Origin: Saccharolobus caldissimus
GTDB lineage: Archaea; Thermoproteota; Thermoprotei_A; Sulfolobales; Sulfolobaceae
Length of the DNA: 64,000 nucleotides
Direction: 5' to 3'
Assembly: GCF_020886315.1 (NCBI RefSeq)
Contig: NZ_AP025226.1
Location: forward strand, 1,514,001-1,578,000
Part shown: piece after piece, positions 27,017 through 36,609 of the stretch
How the letters are laid out: the number at the start of each line of letters is the position of its first letter
Numbering within the stretch: the stretch's first letter is position 1
Program-made: the position numbers and the translations under genes
Notes under the pieces: generated by a model
Seen by the model: only the letters and a program-made list of their open reading frames with translations
Told to the model about the DNA's origin: nothing
Databases searched by the model: none

Positions 27017-27274
27017 ATGAAGTTACTACATGTGGAAGAAGTTAAAGTTACGAGAAACTATCAGATAACTATCCCCTCCACGATTAGAGCTAAACTAAAT
27101 ATTCGAGTTGGTGACAAACTATTAGTTTATGTTGAAAATAATAAAATAATCATAGAAAAGAAAAGCGGAAATATCACATCGTTAAACCTTAGGTTAGGTA
27201 GAAAGTTTACCGATGAAGATATTAACAAAATCATAGCCGAGGCCGGAGAGGAAATTGGAAGAAGTAGTAGTTGA
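27017..27274 (+). CDS. AbrB/MazE-type antitoxin
   Basis: This 85-residue protein has an AbrB swapped-hairpin DNA-binding domain (VKVTRNYQITIPSTIRAKLNIRVGDKLLVYVENNKIIIEK) and a charged C-terminal tail that would wrap the toxin. It overlaps the PIN gene by 20 bp, the usual layout of archaeal VapBC-like modules. It should repress its own promoter together with the toxin. The ATG at 27017 is listed, but promoter spacing favours the in-frame GTG at 27032. Confidence 0.85.
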   Translation: MKLLHVEEVKVTRNYQITIPSTIRAKLNIRVGDKLLVYVENNKIIIEKKSGNITSLNLRLGRKFTDEDINKIIAEAGEEIGRSSS

Positions 27275-27623
27275 TACCAATTTTGTGATTGCTGTAATTT
27301 TTGAGGATCATATTTTTCATAAATTAGCAATAGAGGATTGGGGAAAAATACACAAAGCTTATTTGCCTATAATCGCCGTTTCTGAACTTGCATACTTCTT
27401 AATAAAAAATAGATTTAATTTAGATGATGTTTTAGAAAATGTTTTATCTGATCCGAAGATAGAAGTAGTCGAAAATACTTTAGAGGATGTATATTTTGCA
27501 ATAAGAAATTCGCCTAAATCCTATGATGATTTTAACGATTATATGATAATTTCTCTAGCTAAAAGATTGGGACTTAAAATACTTACTTATGACGATAAAA
27601 TGAAAAGAAAACAAAAAAGTTAA
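27255..27623 (+). CDS. vapC: VapC-type PIN ribonuclease toxin
   Basis: This 122-residue PIN-domain protein shows VVDTNF (Asp 7), a central Glu in VSELAYF, and the C-terminal acidic pair DDFNDYMIISLAKRLG and TYDDK. VapC toxins cut tRNA or rRNA until bound by the cognate antitoxin, here the AbrB-type protein encoded just upstream with overlapping reading frames. Confidence 0.85.
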   Translation: MEEVVVDTNFVIAVIFEDHIFHKLAIEDWGKIHKAYLPIIAVSELAYFLIKNRFNLDDVLENVLSDPKIEVVENTLEDVYFAIRNSPKSYDDFNDYMIISLAKRLGLKILTYDDKMKRKQKS

Positions 27624-28048
27624 GTATCTTCTAACTATTGCCGTGAGCTTTGATACTTACCAGGATGGATAAATTCCGACAACTGAGCTGAAAGTGCCAT
27701 GATGTCTCGCAATTAAGGGACAAACTATTTTCTCATGTAGTGAATACTCTTAATGGTTATTAAACCTTGATATTGAAAACTATGATTCAAGTTCTATTGA
27801 AGAGAAATTTATAACCTATTGACGACCTATGAAAAATTCTAGCTAATCATGAAATTAAGTGCTTCATTAATACTTTAATTTTTATCAGAAGAGATGGTTA
27901 CTAGTGCTTTTCATTAGTATAATGATTATTCAATACTGAGTTAAAGGAAGAGTATTGTTGTAGCGGAGCATTATTAAAGCTTTCAAACAAAGGTATTTTA
28001 TAAACCTGATCTAAAATGTTTATATTAGAGAGTTTTTTATAACAACAT
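27624..28048. other. 425-bp intergenic region
   Basis: No gene is recognised. A TATA-like TTTATATT at about 28018-28025 serves the next gene. The stretch 27640-27730 is locally less AT-rich but shows no convincing RNA signature. Confidence 0.45.
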
Positions 28049-28408
28049 ATGGATCTTGAGGAGTTATATAATGTGAGATCGTTAGAGGAGTGGGAATTTT
28101 TAATGGATAAGGCTATCGAGAGAAAGGATAAAGTCGCCATCTTAATACTTACGGATTATTTGAGGTGGATTCCCAAGGATTATATTCCGAAATCCCAAAA
28201 TGTTAGGGAATATATACAGCACGTTAAATATCTGATTAATAACTGTGATAAACTAGTAGATGATTGGTTAAATATTCATTCTTGTGAAGAATTAAGGGAG
28301 TCATGCAATTTTAATATAGAAGGTAAGAAAAGTTCCTTCATTCCCATTGATGATAAGGAATTAATACGATATATAGCTAAAGGGTGTGGAATTTTTTGGA
28401 TAGTATGA
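28049..28408 (+). CDS. conserved-looking helical protein coupled to nucleotidyltransferase
   Basis: This 119-residue, acidic, mostly helical protein without membrane segments belongs to no family I recognise. Its stop overlaps the ATG of the nucleotidyltransferase gene by 4 bp (ATGA), so the two are translationally coupled, as in two-component nucleotidyltransferase modules. It could be the partner (toxin or antitoxin) of the transferase. A TATA element 26 nt upstream supports a leaderless start at 28049. Confidence 0.6.
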   Translation: MDLEELYNVRSLEEWEFLMDKAIERKDKVAILILTDYLRWIPKDYIPKSQNVREYIQHVKYLINNCDKLVDDWLNIHSCEELRESCNFNIEGKKSSFIPIDDKELIRYIAKGCGIFWIV

Positions 28409-28959
28409 TGTTCTCTCCATCTATATGGATACCTATTTTACAGAAGTTTTATAGCTCATTAGAAATACCTGCGGTTATTTATGGGTCTCAAATAATATAT
28501 GTAAATTTAGGGATAGCCTTTGAGAGTAAGGATATAGATTTACTTATATATGATGTTTATCCACACACTGTTTTCGTTAATGCGTATAGAAAAGCCTTTA
28601 ATGAGGAAAACGTAAGAATAGAAGTTTTTGTTAAAAATAGAGAGACCATTTACCATGTATTTACTAAATACGGGGTTTCAATAGAGATTTTTGCTCCACC
28701 TAAGGATAACTCACCGTTAACCTTATTTCCAGATGAGGTTTTACTCAAAGATAGAGAAGGTATATCGTATTGGACATTAAGTTTAGAAGCATACGCTGTT
28801 ATTCAAGCTAATAGAAGAGAAGGGATAAGAGATATAGATATAAGCAGATTTAGGATTATAAGGGACAAGATAAATTGGGATAAGGTAATTATACTAGGTA
28901 AAAAAATGGATGAAAACAGAGTAAAAGAATTCGTTAGATTAGTTAATGCGCCTACTTAA
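28405..28959 (+). CDS. minimal nucleotidyltransferase
   Basis: The protein has the core of a Pol-beta-like nucleotidyltransferase: VIYGSQ, then DIDLLIYD (the D-x-D metal motif), and a later acidic strand VSIEIFAPP. Members of this superfamily in small two-gene modules often act as antitoxins that AMPylate or otherwise modify a partner, or as toxins acting on tRNA. The frame is open from 28384, but the ATG at 28405 inside the upstream gene's stop (ATGA) is the likely start, giving 184 residues. The target is unknown. Confidence 0.7.
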   Translation: MMFSPSIWIPILQKFYSSLEIPAVIYGSQIIYVNLGIAFESKDIDLLIYDVYPHTVFVNAYRKAFNEENVRIEVFVKNRETIYHVFTKYGVSIEIFAPPKDNSPLTLFPDEVLLKDREGISYWTLSLEAYAVIQANRREGIRDIDISRFRIIRDKINWDKVIILGKKMDENRVKEFVRLVNAPT

Positions 28960-29101
28960 TTATCATTTTATTTAAAGATCATGAGGCATGTTAATATTTC
29001 TTGGTCTTATTTTTAGATATAAGAACTTATCTGCTTTATGAATAGCTTCAGAATTGTACAAAAATTTTTAGGTAATTATGTAAAGTATTACCTATAGAAA
29101 A

Positions 29102-29317
29102 ATGAGGGTTGGTAGGTTTGCTAAGAGGCAAATGTTAACTCACGGTGTTATTAAGGCACTTAGGCTGGGTTTCAACGTTATCCTAATTAATCCAAAGGGT
29201 ACTACTAATTCAGAGGAGCATGTTAAGGTGATGAGGGAAAAGAGTTTTGATAGGCATAGAGCCTCAGCTTACTTAATAGCATTAAGGGGATTAGAAGTAA
29301 TTGAAAATAACGAGTAG
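29102..29317 (+). pseudogene. C-terminal fragment of an OrfB/TnpB-like transposase
   Basis: The 71 codons (GRFAKRQMLTHGVIKALRLGFNV..., NPKGTTNS, then FDRHRASAYLIALRGLEVIENNE) match the C-terminal part of a Sulfolobales OrfB-type transposase. A related tail is at 36329-36420, and the DNA after both stops is nearly the same (TAGTTACGTAAA). No N-terminal part is present, so it is a solo right end. Confidence 0.75.
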
Positions 29318-29352
29318 TTACGTAAAAATGTTACAGACTATTTAAATAGCTG

Positions 29353-29658
29353 CTAAATTCCTAACCATCCATGCACGTAACCGAAAATTTGGTAAAAGGG
29401 GTTTATTCCTAATATTAACGCTATAGGTACCCATAATATGAAACCGTAAAGTAGATAAAGGGAAATAGTTGCAATATCTTTATTTCTGAACATGATATAT
29501 AATATTAATGAACCAAATGGTCCTAGCAAGAACATCAATCCTAACCACTTACTAGAGTCCTTTCTAGATAAGATTAGATAAAAAACTCCAAATATGTAAC
29601 CTACTCCTGCTAACAGACCACCCAAAAACCACAATACGTTCTTATTCAACATTTGCAA
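29353..29658 (-). CDS. three-helix membrane protein
   Basis: This 101-residue protein has hydrophobic segments at about residues 8-29, 36-57 and 63-85. The family is not recognised. It overlaps the upstream gene by 17 bp, so the two are one transcription unit. Function unknown. Confidence 0.6.
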   Translation of the reverse strand: MQMLNKNVLWFLGGLLAGVGYIFGVFYLILSRKDSSKWLGLMFLLGPFGSLILYIMFRNKDIATISLYLLYGFILWVPIALILGINPFYQIFGYVHGWLGI

Positions 29659-30100
29659 TCCCCACCTCTAAATAATGTTTAATGATCTGGGAGAGCGCTC
29701 TTTTTATCCTTTCTTTCGTGACTTCTCGTATTTTTAGGTCCTCGACTACTTTATCGTCTATGTTGCATCTTCTCCTCAGATCTATTATGCAGAGCATGTT
29801 TTTACTTAATAAAATAAATATAGGGTCTATTTTTATAGACTGTAGTTTATCGTCGTATATATAAGATACTATAACTCTAAAATTTATTTTTCCATTATTT
29901 ATCAAATTTAATTTATTTAATTTTCCTAAAATATAATAATAGTAACTTTTACTCACTCCTATCTCTCTGAAGTCTGGGTAAAGAAGTACTTTCAAATACA
30001 AATTATTTCCTATAATTTTTTTGAAAATATTTCTATTTAGCATGATTAATTTTGAACTACCGTTAACTTCACGTTTGACTTCAAAGCATAGTTTTGTCAT
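29642..30100 (-). CDS. basic protein of unknown function
   Basis: This 152-residue, Lys/Ile-rich protein has a possible winged-helix-like middle (FREIGVSKSYYYYILGKLNKLNLINNGKINFRVI), suggestive of a DNA-binding regulator. No effector motif is seen. It is the first gene of a leftward pair with a small membrane protein. Confidence 0.5.
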   Translation of the reverse strand: MTKLCFEVKREVNGSSKLIMLNRNIFKKIIGNNLYLKVLLYPDFREIGVSKSYYYYILGKLNKLNLINNGKINFRVIVSYIYDDKLQSIKIDPIFILLSKNMLCIIDLRRRCNIDDKVVEDLKIREVTKERIKRALSQIIKHYLEVGIANVE

Positions 30101-30347
30101 TATGTTATATTTTTCATTTTAGTCTTATATTATTTTCCTCATATTACTAATGAAATTTTGGGAATAATTTATCTTAATTAGCTAATTCACAATAAATAAT
30201 AAAAATGATAATTTTTATGACTTATAATGAATAATTACTATTTTTGTAGGACAATCATCATAAAAATACGTTTTAGTTCAATATAAGTTCCTTTCTAAAG
30301 TTTATAATGATCAATAATCTCTAATAAATTTATAGAAGTGAAAAAAT

Positions 30348-31718
30348 ATGAGCTTGTTCGTATTCGATAGAGTTTTAGCTGCGTATACGATGGCTGTGCA
30401 CGTTCTCTTCACGTATTGGGCCATTAGTTTACCATTTTTCATAGTAACTGCGGAGTACCTAGGCTATAGGAGAAATGACCCATATTATTTAGCTCTAGCT
30501 AAGAGATTCTCAATAGTGATGGCAGTACTTTTCGCTGTGGGTTCTGCTGCAGGTGCTGCAATAGCTGTGGAGTTTATAACAGTTTGGTACAAATGGATGT
30601 ATATAGTTAATGAGGTAGACATATTGCCCTTTGAAATAGAAGTCCTAGCGTTCTTTACAGAAGTTATATTCTTAGCCTTATATTTATACGGCTGGGATAA
30701 AATGGGAAAGACTGCTCATATGATAATAGGCCTTTTAATAGGGTTAGGAAGTACTGGTTCTGCAATACTCATAATACTAGTTAATTCATGGATGAATACC
30801 CCAACAGGTTTTAACGTCATAGAGTTCGCTAATTCTGGAGTTCTAACAGATATAAACCCGCTGGCCACTTTATGGCCACCTATAGCTTCAGCTGAGGTAC
30901 CAATGGGTATAGCAGGAGCTTGGTTTGTGGGTTTTGGGAGCCTTGCTGGCTATTTCGCCTTTAGGATGTTATTTAAGAGGGGTCTAACTCACGACGAAGT
31001 TGAATATTACAATAGAGGTCTAAAATTATCTATATTCTTAGCAGCGTTAGACGCTATATTTTTAGCGTGGGCAGGAGATAATGCAGGGAAGACGCTTTAC
31101 GCAATACAGCCTTTAAAATTAGCTACATTAGAGGGGTTAATGTATACCACTAGAGGTGCACCATTAGTAATAGGACCAATATCGATTCCAGCAGGACTTT
31201 CAATATTAGTATCCTGGCCTCCGAATCCTAATGCCCTAGTTTTAGGTTACTCTAGTTTCGTGCAGTCTGATTGGGATCCCATATGGTGGTTAGCACACAA
31301 CGCTTATGACATTCACGCAATATTGGGAATAATAGGCGCATTAGTTTTCTGGCTTCTAGCCTTAGGCATATACTTTAAGTCTTCTTTCTTAAATATAGAG
31401 AAGAAATTAACTCAATATATGACATTTATAGTAGGATGGCTACAGTTAATTGCTTGGGAATCTGGGTGGATTGCCGCTGAAGTGGGTAGGCAACCGTTCA
31501 TCATATGGGGACCAATGTTTCAAACATCTGCTGGACTTTATGCAATACAAGCTGCAATGCTAACCAGTGAGGCTTATAATAATAGTCCAGATGTTTTACC
31601 CATAGGAATTACAATAATGGTAGTTTTAGCTATAGCTGTGGCAGGCACTTTATATATGTTAAAGAGACTGTTTGAAGGTAAGGAGGTATCTCAAGACATT
31701 ATAGCCTTAAGGAGGTGA
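30348..31718 (+). CDS. cydA: cytochrome bd-type oxidase subunit I
   Basis: This 456-residue, nine-helix protein is a CydA homologue. H18 corresponds to the high-spin haem ligand H19 of E. coli, the acidic helix EIEVLAFFTEVIF matches the E99/E107 region, and EVGRQPF matches the conserved GRQPW. The usual low-spin haem b558 ligands are not clear: at the H186 position the sequence reads IASAEVPMG without His, and the M393 region reads DIHAILGII. This places it outside the classical quinol-oxidising CydA group or implies other ligands. It is followed six bases later by its partner gene. Confidence 0.88.
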   Translation: MSLFVFDRVLAAYTMAVHVLFTYWAISLPFFIVTAEYLGYRRNDPYYLALAKRFSIVMAVLFAVGSAAGAAIAVEFITVWYKWMYIVNEVDILPFEIEVLAFFTEVIFLALYLYGWDKMGKTAHMIIGLLIGLGSTGSAILIILVNSWMNTPTGFNVIEFANSGVLTDINPLATLWPPIASAEVPMGIAGAWFVGFGSLAGYFAFRMLFKRGLTHDEVEYYNRGLKLSIFLAALDAIFLAWAGDNAGKTLYAIQPLKLATLEGLMYTTRGAPLVIGPISIPAGLSILVSWPPNPNALVLGYSSFVQSDWDPIWWLAHNAYDIHAILGIIGALVFWLLALGIYFKSSFLNIEKKLTQYMTFIVGWLQLIAWESGWIAAEVGRQPFIIWGPMFQTSAGLYAIQAAMLTSEAYNNSPDVLPIGITIMVVLAIAVAGTLYMLKRLFEGKEVSQDIIALRR

Positions 31719-31723
31719 GTTAA

Positions 31724-32785
31724 ATGAACCCATACATACTATTCTTCTTTATTCCATTAGCCTGGTTCGTAACAGTATTCATTTTGGAAGCGGGATCGGC
31801 TGTAATGATACCAATATGCAGATATGATAAATATAGGGCGAGAATGAGGTTAATATTGGGATCCTTATGGGCAATAATCGCTACATCCTTAGTATATTTA
31901 GTAGTTTCCTTAAATGGTATATTTGCGCCAATAATGTTTGCCACGGGCGAAGCTTTATATGGATTGCTATTAGTATTAGTAATAATATTGGCTTTTCATC
32001 ATTATTTAATAGCTTCAGGAGAGGGAGCAGACACTTTAGGTAAGTATAACACTTCAAAAAAGCTATTTACACTTGCAGTTCCTTTCGTTCTAATAGTAGC
32101 ATTTATAGGAAATACAATATTTACGTCTGTATTCAGCGGTTATGGAATAGGATTAAAGCTTCCATTGTCTACTGTTGCAAGTGTACTTGAGAAGAATGAA
32201 TTATCTGTCATATTACATTCAAACCCCAGTTTACAAATATTTTACCCCAATTATTTCAGCATGATATTTAATCCGTTTAATTGGGTTTTCTTTATAGGGA
32301 TTGTAATGTACGTAGTATATTTTACAATTACATTCTACGGCATTAAGGAGAGGTTCCTATTGGGGGCTTTAGCTTTAACCCTATCAAACATCTTAATCTT
32401 AGTTAGTACGCGTCTATGGTTACCTACAGTATTTAACAGTGCTGTTGGAAATGCTGGCTTCTGGATATACATTATAATATTATATGTATTATTATACCTT
32501 TCCTCATTTAGAAATGTACCGTTTAAAGAGGCTTTAACGATCTTCTTCACGTTCTTAGGAAGCATTATGTTTGGAGTGTTTACTCAAGGGAATGTATTAG
32601 TTGATTCTATACCTCCGAGCGGGATTCCAGCATCATTATTACTTACTAATCCTACTTCCTTAGAAGTCGGGGCTGTGATATTGGGATTAGCTGCATTATT
32701 AGTTTTGGGAGGAATTACTGCGATCTCCTATAAGCTATTTTATAAGAAAGGAGTTGAAGTAATTGCCTCTAAGAAGAACCAGTAA
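31724..32785 (+). CDS. cydB: cytochrome bd-type oxidase subunit II
   Basis: This 353-residue protein with about eight or nine membrane helices follows cydA with a strong Shine-Dalgarno sequence (GGAGGTG) in the 5-bp gap. Sequence similarity to bacterial CydB is weak by eye; assignment rests on helix number, the Gly/Glu-containing first helices (FILEAGSAVMIP) and gene order. It would complete the membrane oxidase with subunit I. Confidence 0.75.
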   Translation: MNPYILFFFIPLAWFVTVFILEAGSAVMIPICRYDKYRARMRLILGSLWAIIATSLVYLVVSLNGIFAPIMFATGEALYGLLLVLVIILAFHHYLIASGEGADTLGKYNTSKKLFTLAVPFVLIVAFIGNTIFTSVFSGYGIGLKLPLSTVASVLEKNELSVILHSNPSLQIFYPNYFSMIFNPFNWVFFIGIVMYVVYFTITFYGIKERFLLGALALTLSNILILVSTRLWLPTVFNSAVGNAGFWIYIIILYVLLYLSSFRNVPFKEALTIFFTFLGSIMFGVFTQGNVLVDSIPPSGIPASLLLTNPTSLEVGAVILGLAALLVLGGITAISYKLFYKKGVEVIASKKNQ

Positions 32786-33395
32786 AGATTTTTAAGAAGT
32801 CTTCTTTTTTAAATTATTCTTTTAAGTGTATAAATGAAAATTTAAATGCCATTATATGAAACAGTTCTTTAGTATAGTATTTTTCATAGTAGCCGTAATG
32901 AATTTATAACTTCCCTTAATATAGAATATGGAAAAATATTTAGAAAACCTTATATTATTCTAAATAAAACTTATTAATAGATAATAAACTAAAGATGAGA
33001 AAATTTTCCCATATTAATATTATCTTCTCAAATATGTCGCGAAACTTAATAACATAATAACTAGTATAGTTACCTTAAATTAACGTTAGAAGAAAGCCTT
33101 ATAAATTAATTGAATTTTTAGTCTCTTTCTAGCTATTTTCCAACTGTTACCTATTTTTACGCGTCTTTAATGTGATTGCTTCTCTTATTGTCTTCCCTTA
33201 TAATTCTTGTACGCTTATCTCCCTCCCGTTTACCTTCTTTCTTTCCTTTAGGCATTTCTCTTTCAAATTCTTTTATCCGCCTCTTTGTCGACTTCCCTAT
33301 AAAATATAAAATTGAAATAAAAATCTCACTAATTTTTCCAAAACATTATCATATATAGTTAACTCTTAAAAACTTCCGCATGAATACTCCTAAAT
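32786..33395. other. 610-bp intergenic region
   Basis: AT-rich; a 60-codon frame at 33176-33358 has no ribosome site and low-complexity composition and was not accepted. No RNA or repeat is recognised. Confidence 0.5.
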
Positions 33396-34667
33396 GTGAA
33401 AAGGAAATTAACTTTAATTGAGACTACGGCAATAGGTTTAGGTAACATTATAGGAGCAGGAATATTCGTAATGGCGGGAAGCATAATATATTTAGCAGGA
33501 CCTGCTGCTCTTATCTCTTTTATCATAACTGGATTGTTAGCCATGAGTATAGGTATCAATAGTGCTGAATTGGCCTCTAAATATCCTAATACAGAAGGAG
33601 GAGTTTACTCTTTTGCGAAGCTAACAATGGGTGACTTTATGGGTTTTTTAGTAGGTTGGATGAGAATGATATCTTATGCCGTATCTGGAGCAGCGACAGC
33701 ACTGGGTTTCGCAAGCTATTTACCAATTCAATTTAAATACGTTATAGCGGCCTCGTTAATAATAACATTATCCACAATTTACTTATTTGGCCTTAAACTC
33801 GCCTCAGAGATAGAGACGGTGTTAGTTATAATTAATATCTTAGGCCTTGTTACATTCATAGTGTTTTCTTTAACATTCGGTAAGTTTTCAATATCGCACT
33901 TAAAACCCTTAGCACCTCACGGAGTTTCTGGAATATTTGCAGGCGCATCTCTAGCCTTCTTCGCTTATTCAGGTTTTAACACCATAGCTACATTAACACC
34001 AGATGTAGAAGACGGTGAGAGAACTGTACCTAAAGCCATAATATTGTCCCTAATAATTACCTCAGCCCTCTATATTCTCGTAGTCTTCTCCATGTTATAC
34101 ATTTTGCCTTGGTATGCTTATGGAACTCAAGGAAATCCCCTATCCTTTGCTTTACAAAGTGTTAAAGCTCCATTGATAATAATATTGGCAGTATCTAGTA
34201 CGGCTATAATAGCTACAGTGACCGTTACCCTCTCTACTATTATCGCAACAGTTAGAACGATAAAACAAATGGCTGAAGACGAACTTATACCTAAGGGAAT
34301 ATCTAAGGATAGGTTAGCAGTTTTAATAACTGCATCTATAATGATTGCCTCTTTAGCCTTAGGTAACGTTGAAGTAATAGGTTTAGTTTCAAACTTTGGC
34401 ACAGTGTTCTCTTACATTACCACGGCTATAGCTGTTGTAATTTCCAGGAGGAGAGGAATAAGAGGTAAGTTCAGTTCCCCTCTTTATCCATGGTTGCAAA
34501 TATTATCTATAATACTCTCATTATTAATAATGTTATCCTTAGGCGAGGAATCTCTAATATTAGGTGTTTTATCGATTATAATAGGAATTTTAATACATCA
34601 AATTCACGTCCAAATTAACATAGTGGAGAAGGGTAAATCCCTTAAGCCTCACGGCGAACTACCTTAA
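33396..34667 (+). CDS. APC-superfamily amino acid permease
   Basis: This 423-residue protein has 12 predicted helices and the N-terminal signature GLGNIIGAGIFVMAG of the amino acid-polyamine-organocation family, with the broken helix 6 motif FFAYSGFNTIATL. It imports or exchanges amino acids or related amines; specificity cannot be read. The start codon is GTG. It stands alone. Confidence 0.88.
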   Translation: MKRKLTLIETTAIGLGNIIGAGIFVMAGSIIYLAGPAALISFIITGLLAMSIGINSAELASKYPNTEGGVYSFAKLTMGDFMGFLVGWMRMISYAVSGAATALGFASYLPIQFKYVIAASLIITLSTIYLFGLKLASEIETVLVIINILGLVTFIVFSLTFGKFSISHLKPLAPHGVSGIFAGASLAFFAYSGFNTIATLTPDVEDGERTVPKAIILSLIITSALYILVVFSMLYILPWYAYGTQGNPLSFALQSVKAPLIIILAVSSTAIIATVTVTLSTIIATVRTIKQMAEDELIPKGISKDRLAVLITASIMIASLALGNVEVIGLVSNFGTVFSYITTAIAVVISRRRGIRGKFSSPLYPWLQILSIILSLLIMLSLGEESLILGVLSIIIGILIHQIHVQINIVEKGKSLKPHGELP

Positions 34668-35107
34668 AATTAACATTATTTAAAGCGTTATGTAAAGTAC
34701 TTAATAACAATAATGTATTTATATACTTAAGTTAGCTTGTATTGGTATTATTTCTTCCAGATAATATGAATATTAGAATTCAATAGAAGTAATACAAGAA
34801 ATTTAAAATTATATTTTATTATAAAATTTAAATACTATCGACAAGTTAGAGAATTAATAATGCATTAATAAGCTATATCGTTTTTGTTTATAATTAAATC
34901 TTATTGATAGTATCAGCCCTAAGCTATAAAAATCATCATTATAATGTACTTTCGGCACTAAGTACAACGATTGTATATTAGTATAAAATTTATAGCTTAA
35001 TAACGACACTCTTATCTTATTTTATACTTTTTATTCTATAGCAAGATTTTATCAATAATAATATATTAATACTATCAGAAAGCTAATTTATGATTATTCT
35101 GCCTCAT
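34668..35107. other. 440-bp intergenic region
   Basis: AT-rich spacer between convergent genes; no feature recognised. Confidence 0.45.
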
Positions 35108-35460
35108 TTATTGAATTAGTTTAATCTCTATATAACCGCTTAATGATAAGAAGTCCTTATCTTTAGTCACTAGCTTTTCATTATAAGCCTTTGCAGTAGA
35201 AGCTATTATTAAATCTAAGTCAGATATTAACTTACCCTTTTCCCTCAATTCATAATAAAGCTCAGAATATTCTATCGCCACTTTTTCGTCTAAGGGATAT
35301 ATTGTGTAAGTCTTTTTCAACTGATCTAAAACTTTTAACCTCTTAACTTTATCTAGAACTCTAATAACTTCCATTACAGAAATTATAGAAAGAGAATCAC
35401 CAATTTATTTATTTTACCTTTTATTATATCTATTAAAACTGAGGTATCAAGCAAGGTCAT
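35108..35460 (-). pseudogene. vapC: VapC toxin gene with frameshift
   Basis: The frame starts at 35460 as MTLLDTSVLIDIIKGKINK, a normal PIN N-terminus, then shifts near 35396 to GDSLSIISVMEVIRVL... and continues to the end with the PIN motifs SDLDLIIASTA and TKDKDF. One base gained or lost separates the halves, so the toxin is inactive unless recoding occurs. The start overlaps the vapB stop by 4 bp. Confidence 0.8.
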
Positions 35461-35684
35461 ATTCTAAACTCCTCATGCATATTTTTATGACTATCCTCTA
35501 TCTTTTTTATATCCTCATCTGTGAGAATTTCTCTCAATTTATCGATTCCTCTTTCTACCTTTTTCTTTCTATACTCTTCTATTAAAAGGAGTAAAAATTC
35601 ATCCCAACTCATATCTCCTTTTTCAATTTCTAGCTTCTCTTTAACCTCCTCAGAAATGGAAATCGTTGTAAGTTTTCTACTCAT
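35457..35684 (-). CDS. vapB: VapB-type antitoxin
   Basis: This 75-residue protein begins with a ribbon-helix-helix-like strand and helices (KLTTISISEEVKEKLEIEKGDMSWDEFLLLLIEEYRKKK), the form of the common Sulfolobales VapB family. The acidic C-terminal tail would bind the toxin. It is intact although its vapC is frameshifted. Confidence 0.8.
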   Translation of the reverse strand: MSRKLTTISISEEVKEKLEIEKGDMSWDEFLLLLIEEYRKKKVERGIDKLREILTDEDIKKIEDSHKNMHEEFRI

Positions 35685-36049
35685 AATTAATAATTAATAA
35701 TTAGGCTTTATAATTTTATAGTCAAACTTCTAAGGAAACAAAGACTTATTTCAGTTCTAGTGTTTTTAATTATAGACTAAAAAAGAAGATAATTGACGTT
35801 CTATATTAATAGTATGAGAATTTTATCTTGTAAATATAAAGAAAATTGTTAGAGAAGTCAAAAGTGAAAATTTAATAGAAATAAATGAGTTTTAGCTTCA
35901 ATATGATAATTAGATATTTTTCGTTTAGTATTTTATTAGGAATTCTCTGTATCGATGATCCGAATTTTTATATATTTATTATAGATATTTGGTGAAGGTA
36001 TAAGGACTTACGATGAATATTATTCGTTAACCGATTTTTATACCTGCTA
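35685..36049. other. 365-bp intergenic region
   Basis: AT-rich; no gene recognised between the vapB start and the methyltransferase remnant. Confidence 0.45.
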
Positions 36050-36315
36050 CTAAGTTAATGTTAAGATGCCAATTGATAGTAAGCTATTTTTTAGTGATAT
36101 GATAGTCACTCTATTACTTGACATTAAGTCAAATTTTTTAAAAGTCAATGTATCATACATTTCAATGGCCTTAAAACCAGCTTCTTTAAGCATATTAACT
36201 AATTCATCAATCTCGTATAGTCTCAATTTAATTTTAATTTCTTTTTCAAATATTAGATCATTTCCGCTTTTCTTGTAAAATTTTTCATTAAACAGATGAT
36301 ATTTATCGTTTGTAA
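36050..36315 (-). pseudogene. C-terminal part of a disrupted methyltransferase
   Basis: The frame reads NDKYHLFNEKF ... LRLYEIDELVNMLKEAGF, then KFDLMSSNRVTIISLK, typical of the end of class I SAM-dependent methyltransferases (RLY-x-x-x-EL-x-x-xL-x-x-AGF and a final SxR strand). The N-terminal part is at 39070-39243 on the same strand. The middle of the domain is missing, so transposon insertion was accompanied by a deletion. Confidence 0.75.
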
Positions 36316-36328
36316 CACGTTTACGTAA

Positions 36329-36608
36329 CTACTCGTTATTTTTAATTACTTCTAATCCCTTTAATGCTATTAAGTAAGCTGAGGCCGTATGCCTATCGAA
36401 ACCCTTCTCCCTCATCACCTTTATTACCCCTACTGGCAAACCAGAACTTCTTAATCTTAGCATGTATTATCTCACCCTTCTCATCCTCTCTTTCTAACAA
36501 CCCCTCAACAATTGTCTTAGCTTGCTTTAAAGCGGTTTCAAGGTAAACGTAATTTGGTAAAACGTTGTAAAACTCTTTAGTTAATTCATCTACACTCTTC
36601 CGTTTGTC
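36329..36608 (-). pseudogene. internally deleted OrfB transposase, 3' portion
   Basis: The frame DKRKSVDELTKEFYNVLPNY, VYLETALKQAKTIVEGLLER ... KKFWFASRG is joined out of frame to KVMREKGFDRHTASAYLIAL-KGLEVIKNNE and a stop. It continues the OrfB N-terminus at 38506-38685, from which it is separated by the IS607 element. The central catalytic part was lost by deletion. Confidence 0.75.
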
Positions 36609-36609
36609 C

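Noticed and set aside
27640-27735. Possible C/D-box RNA (CTGA and ATGATG-like motifs)
   Set aside because: C, D', C' and D boxes are not in the right order or spacing.
33176-33358. 60-codon Leu/Ser/Phe-rich plus-strand frame
   Set aside because: Low complexity, no ribosome site, no promoter at the right distance.
36066-36278. 70-codon plus-strand frame
   Set aside because: It is antisense to the recognisable methyltransferase C-terminus.
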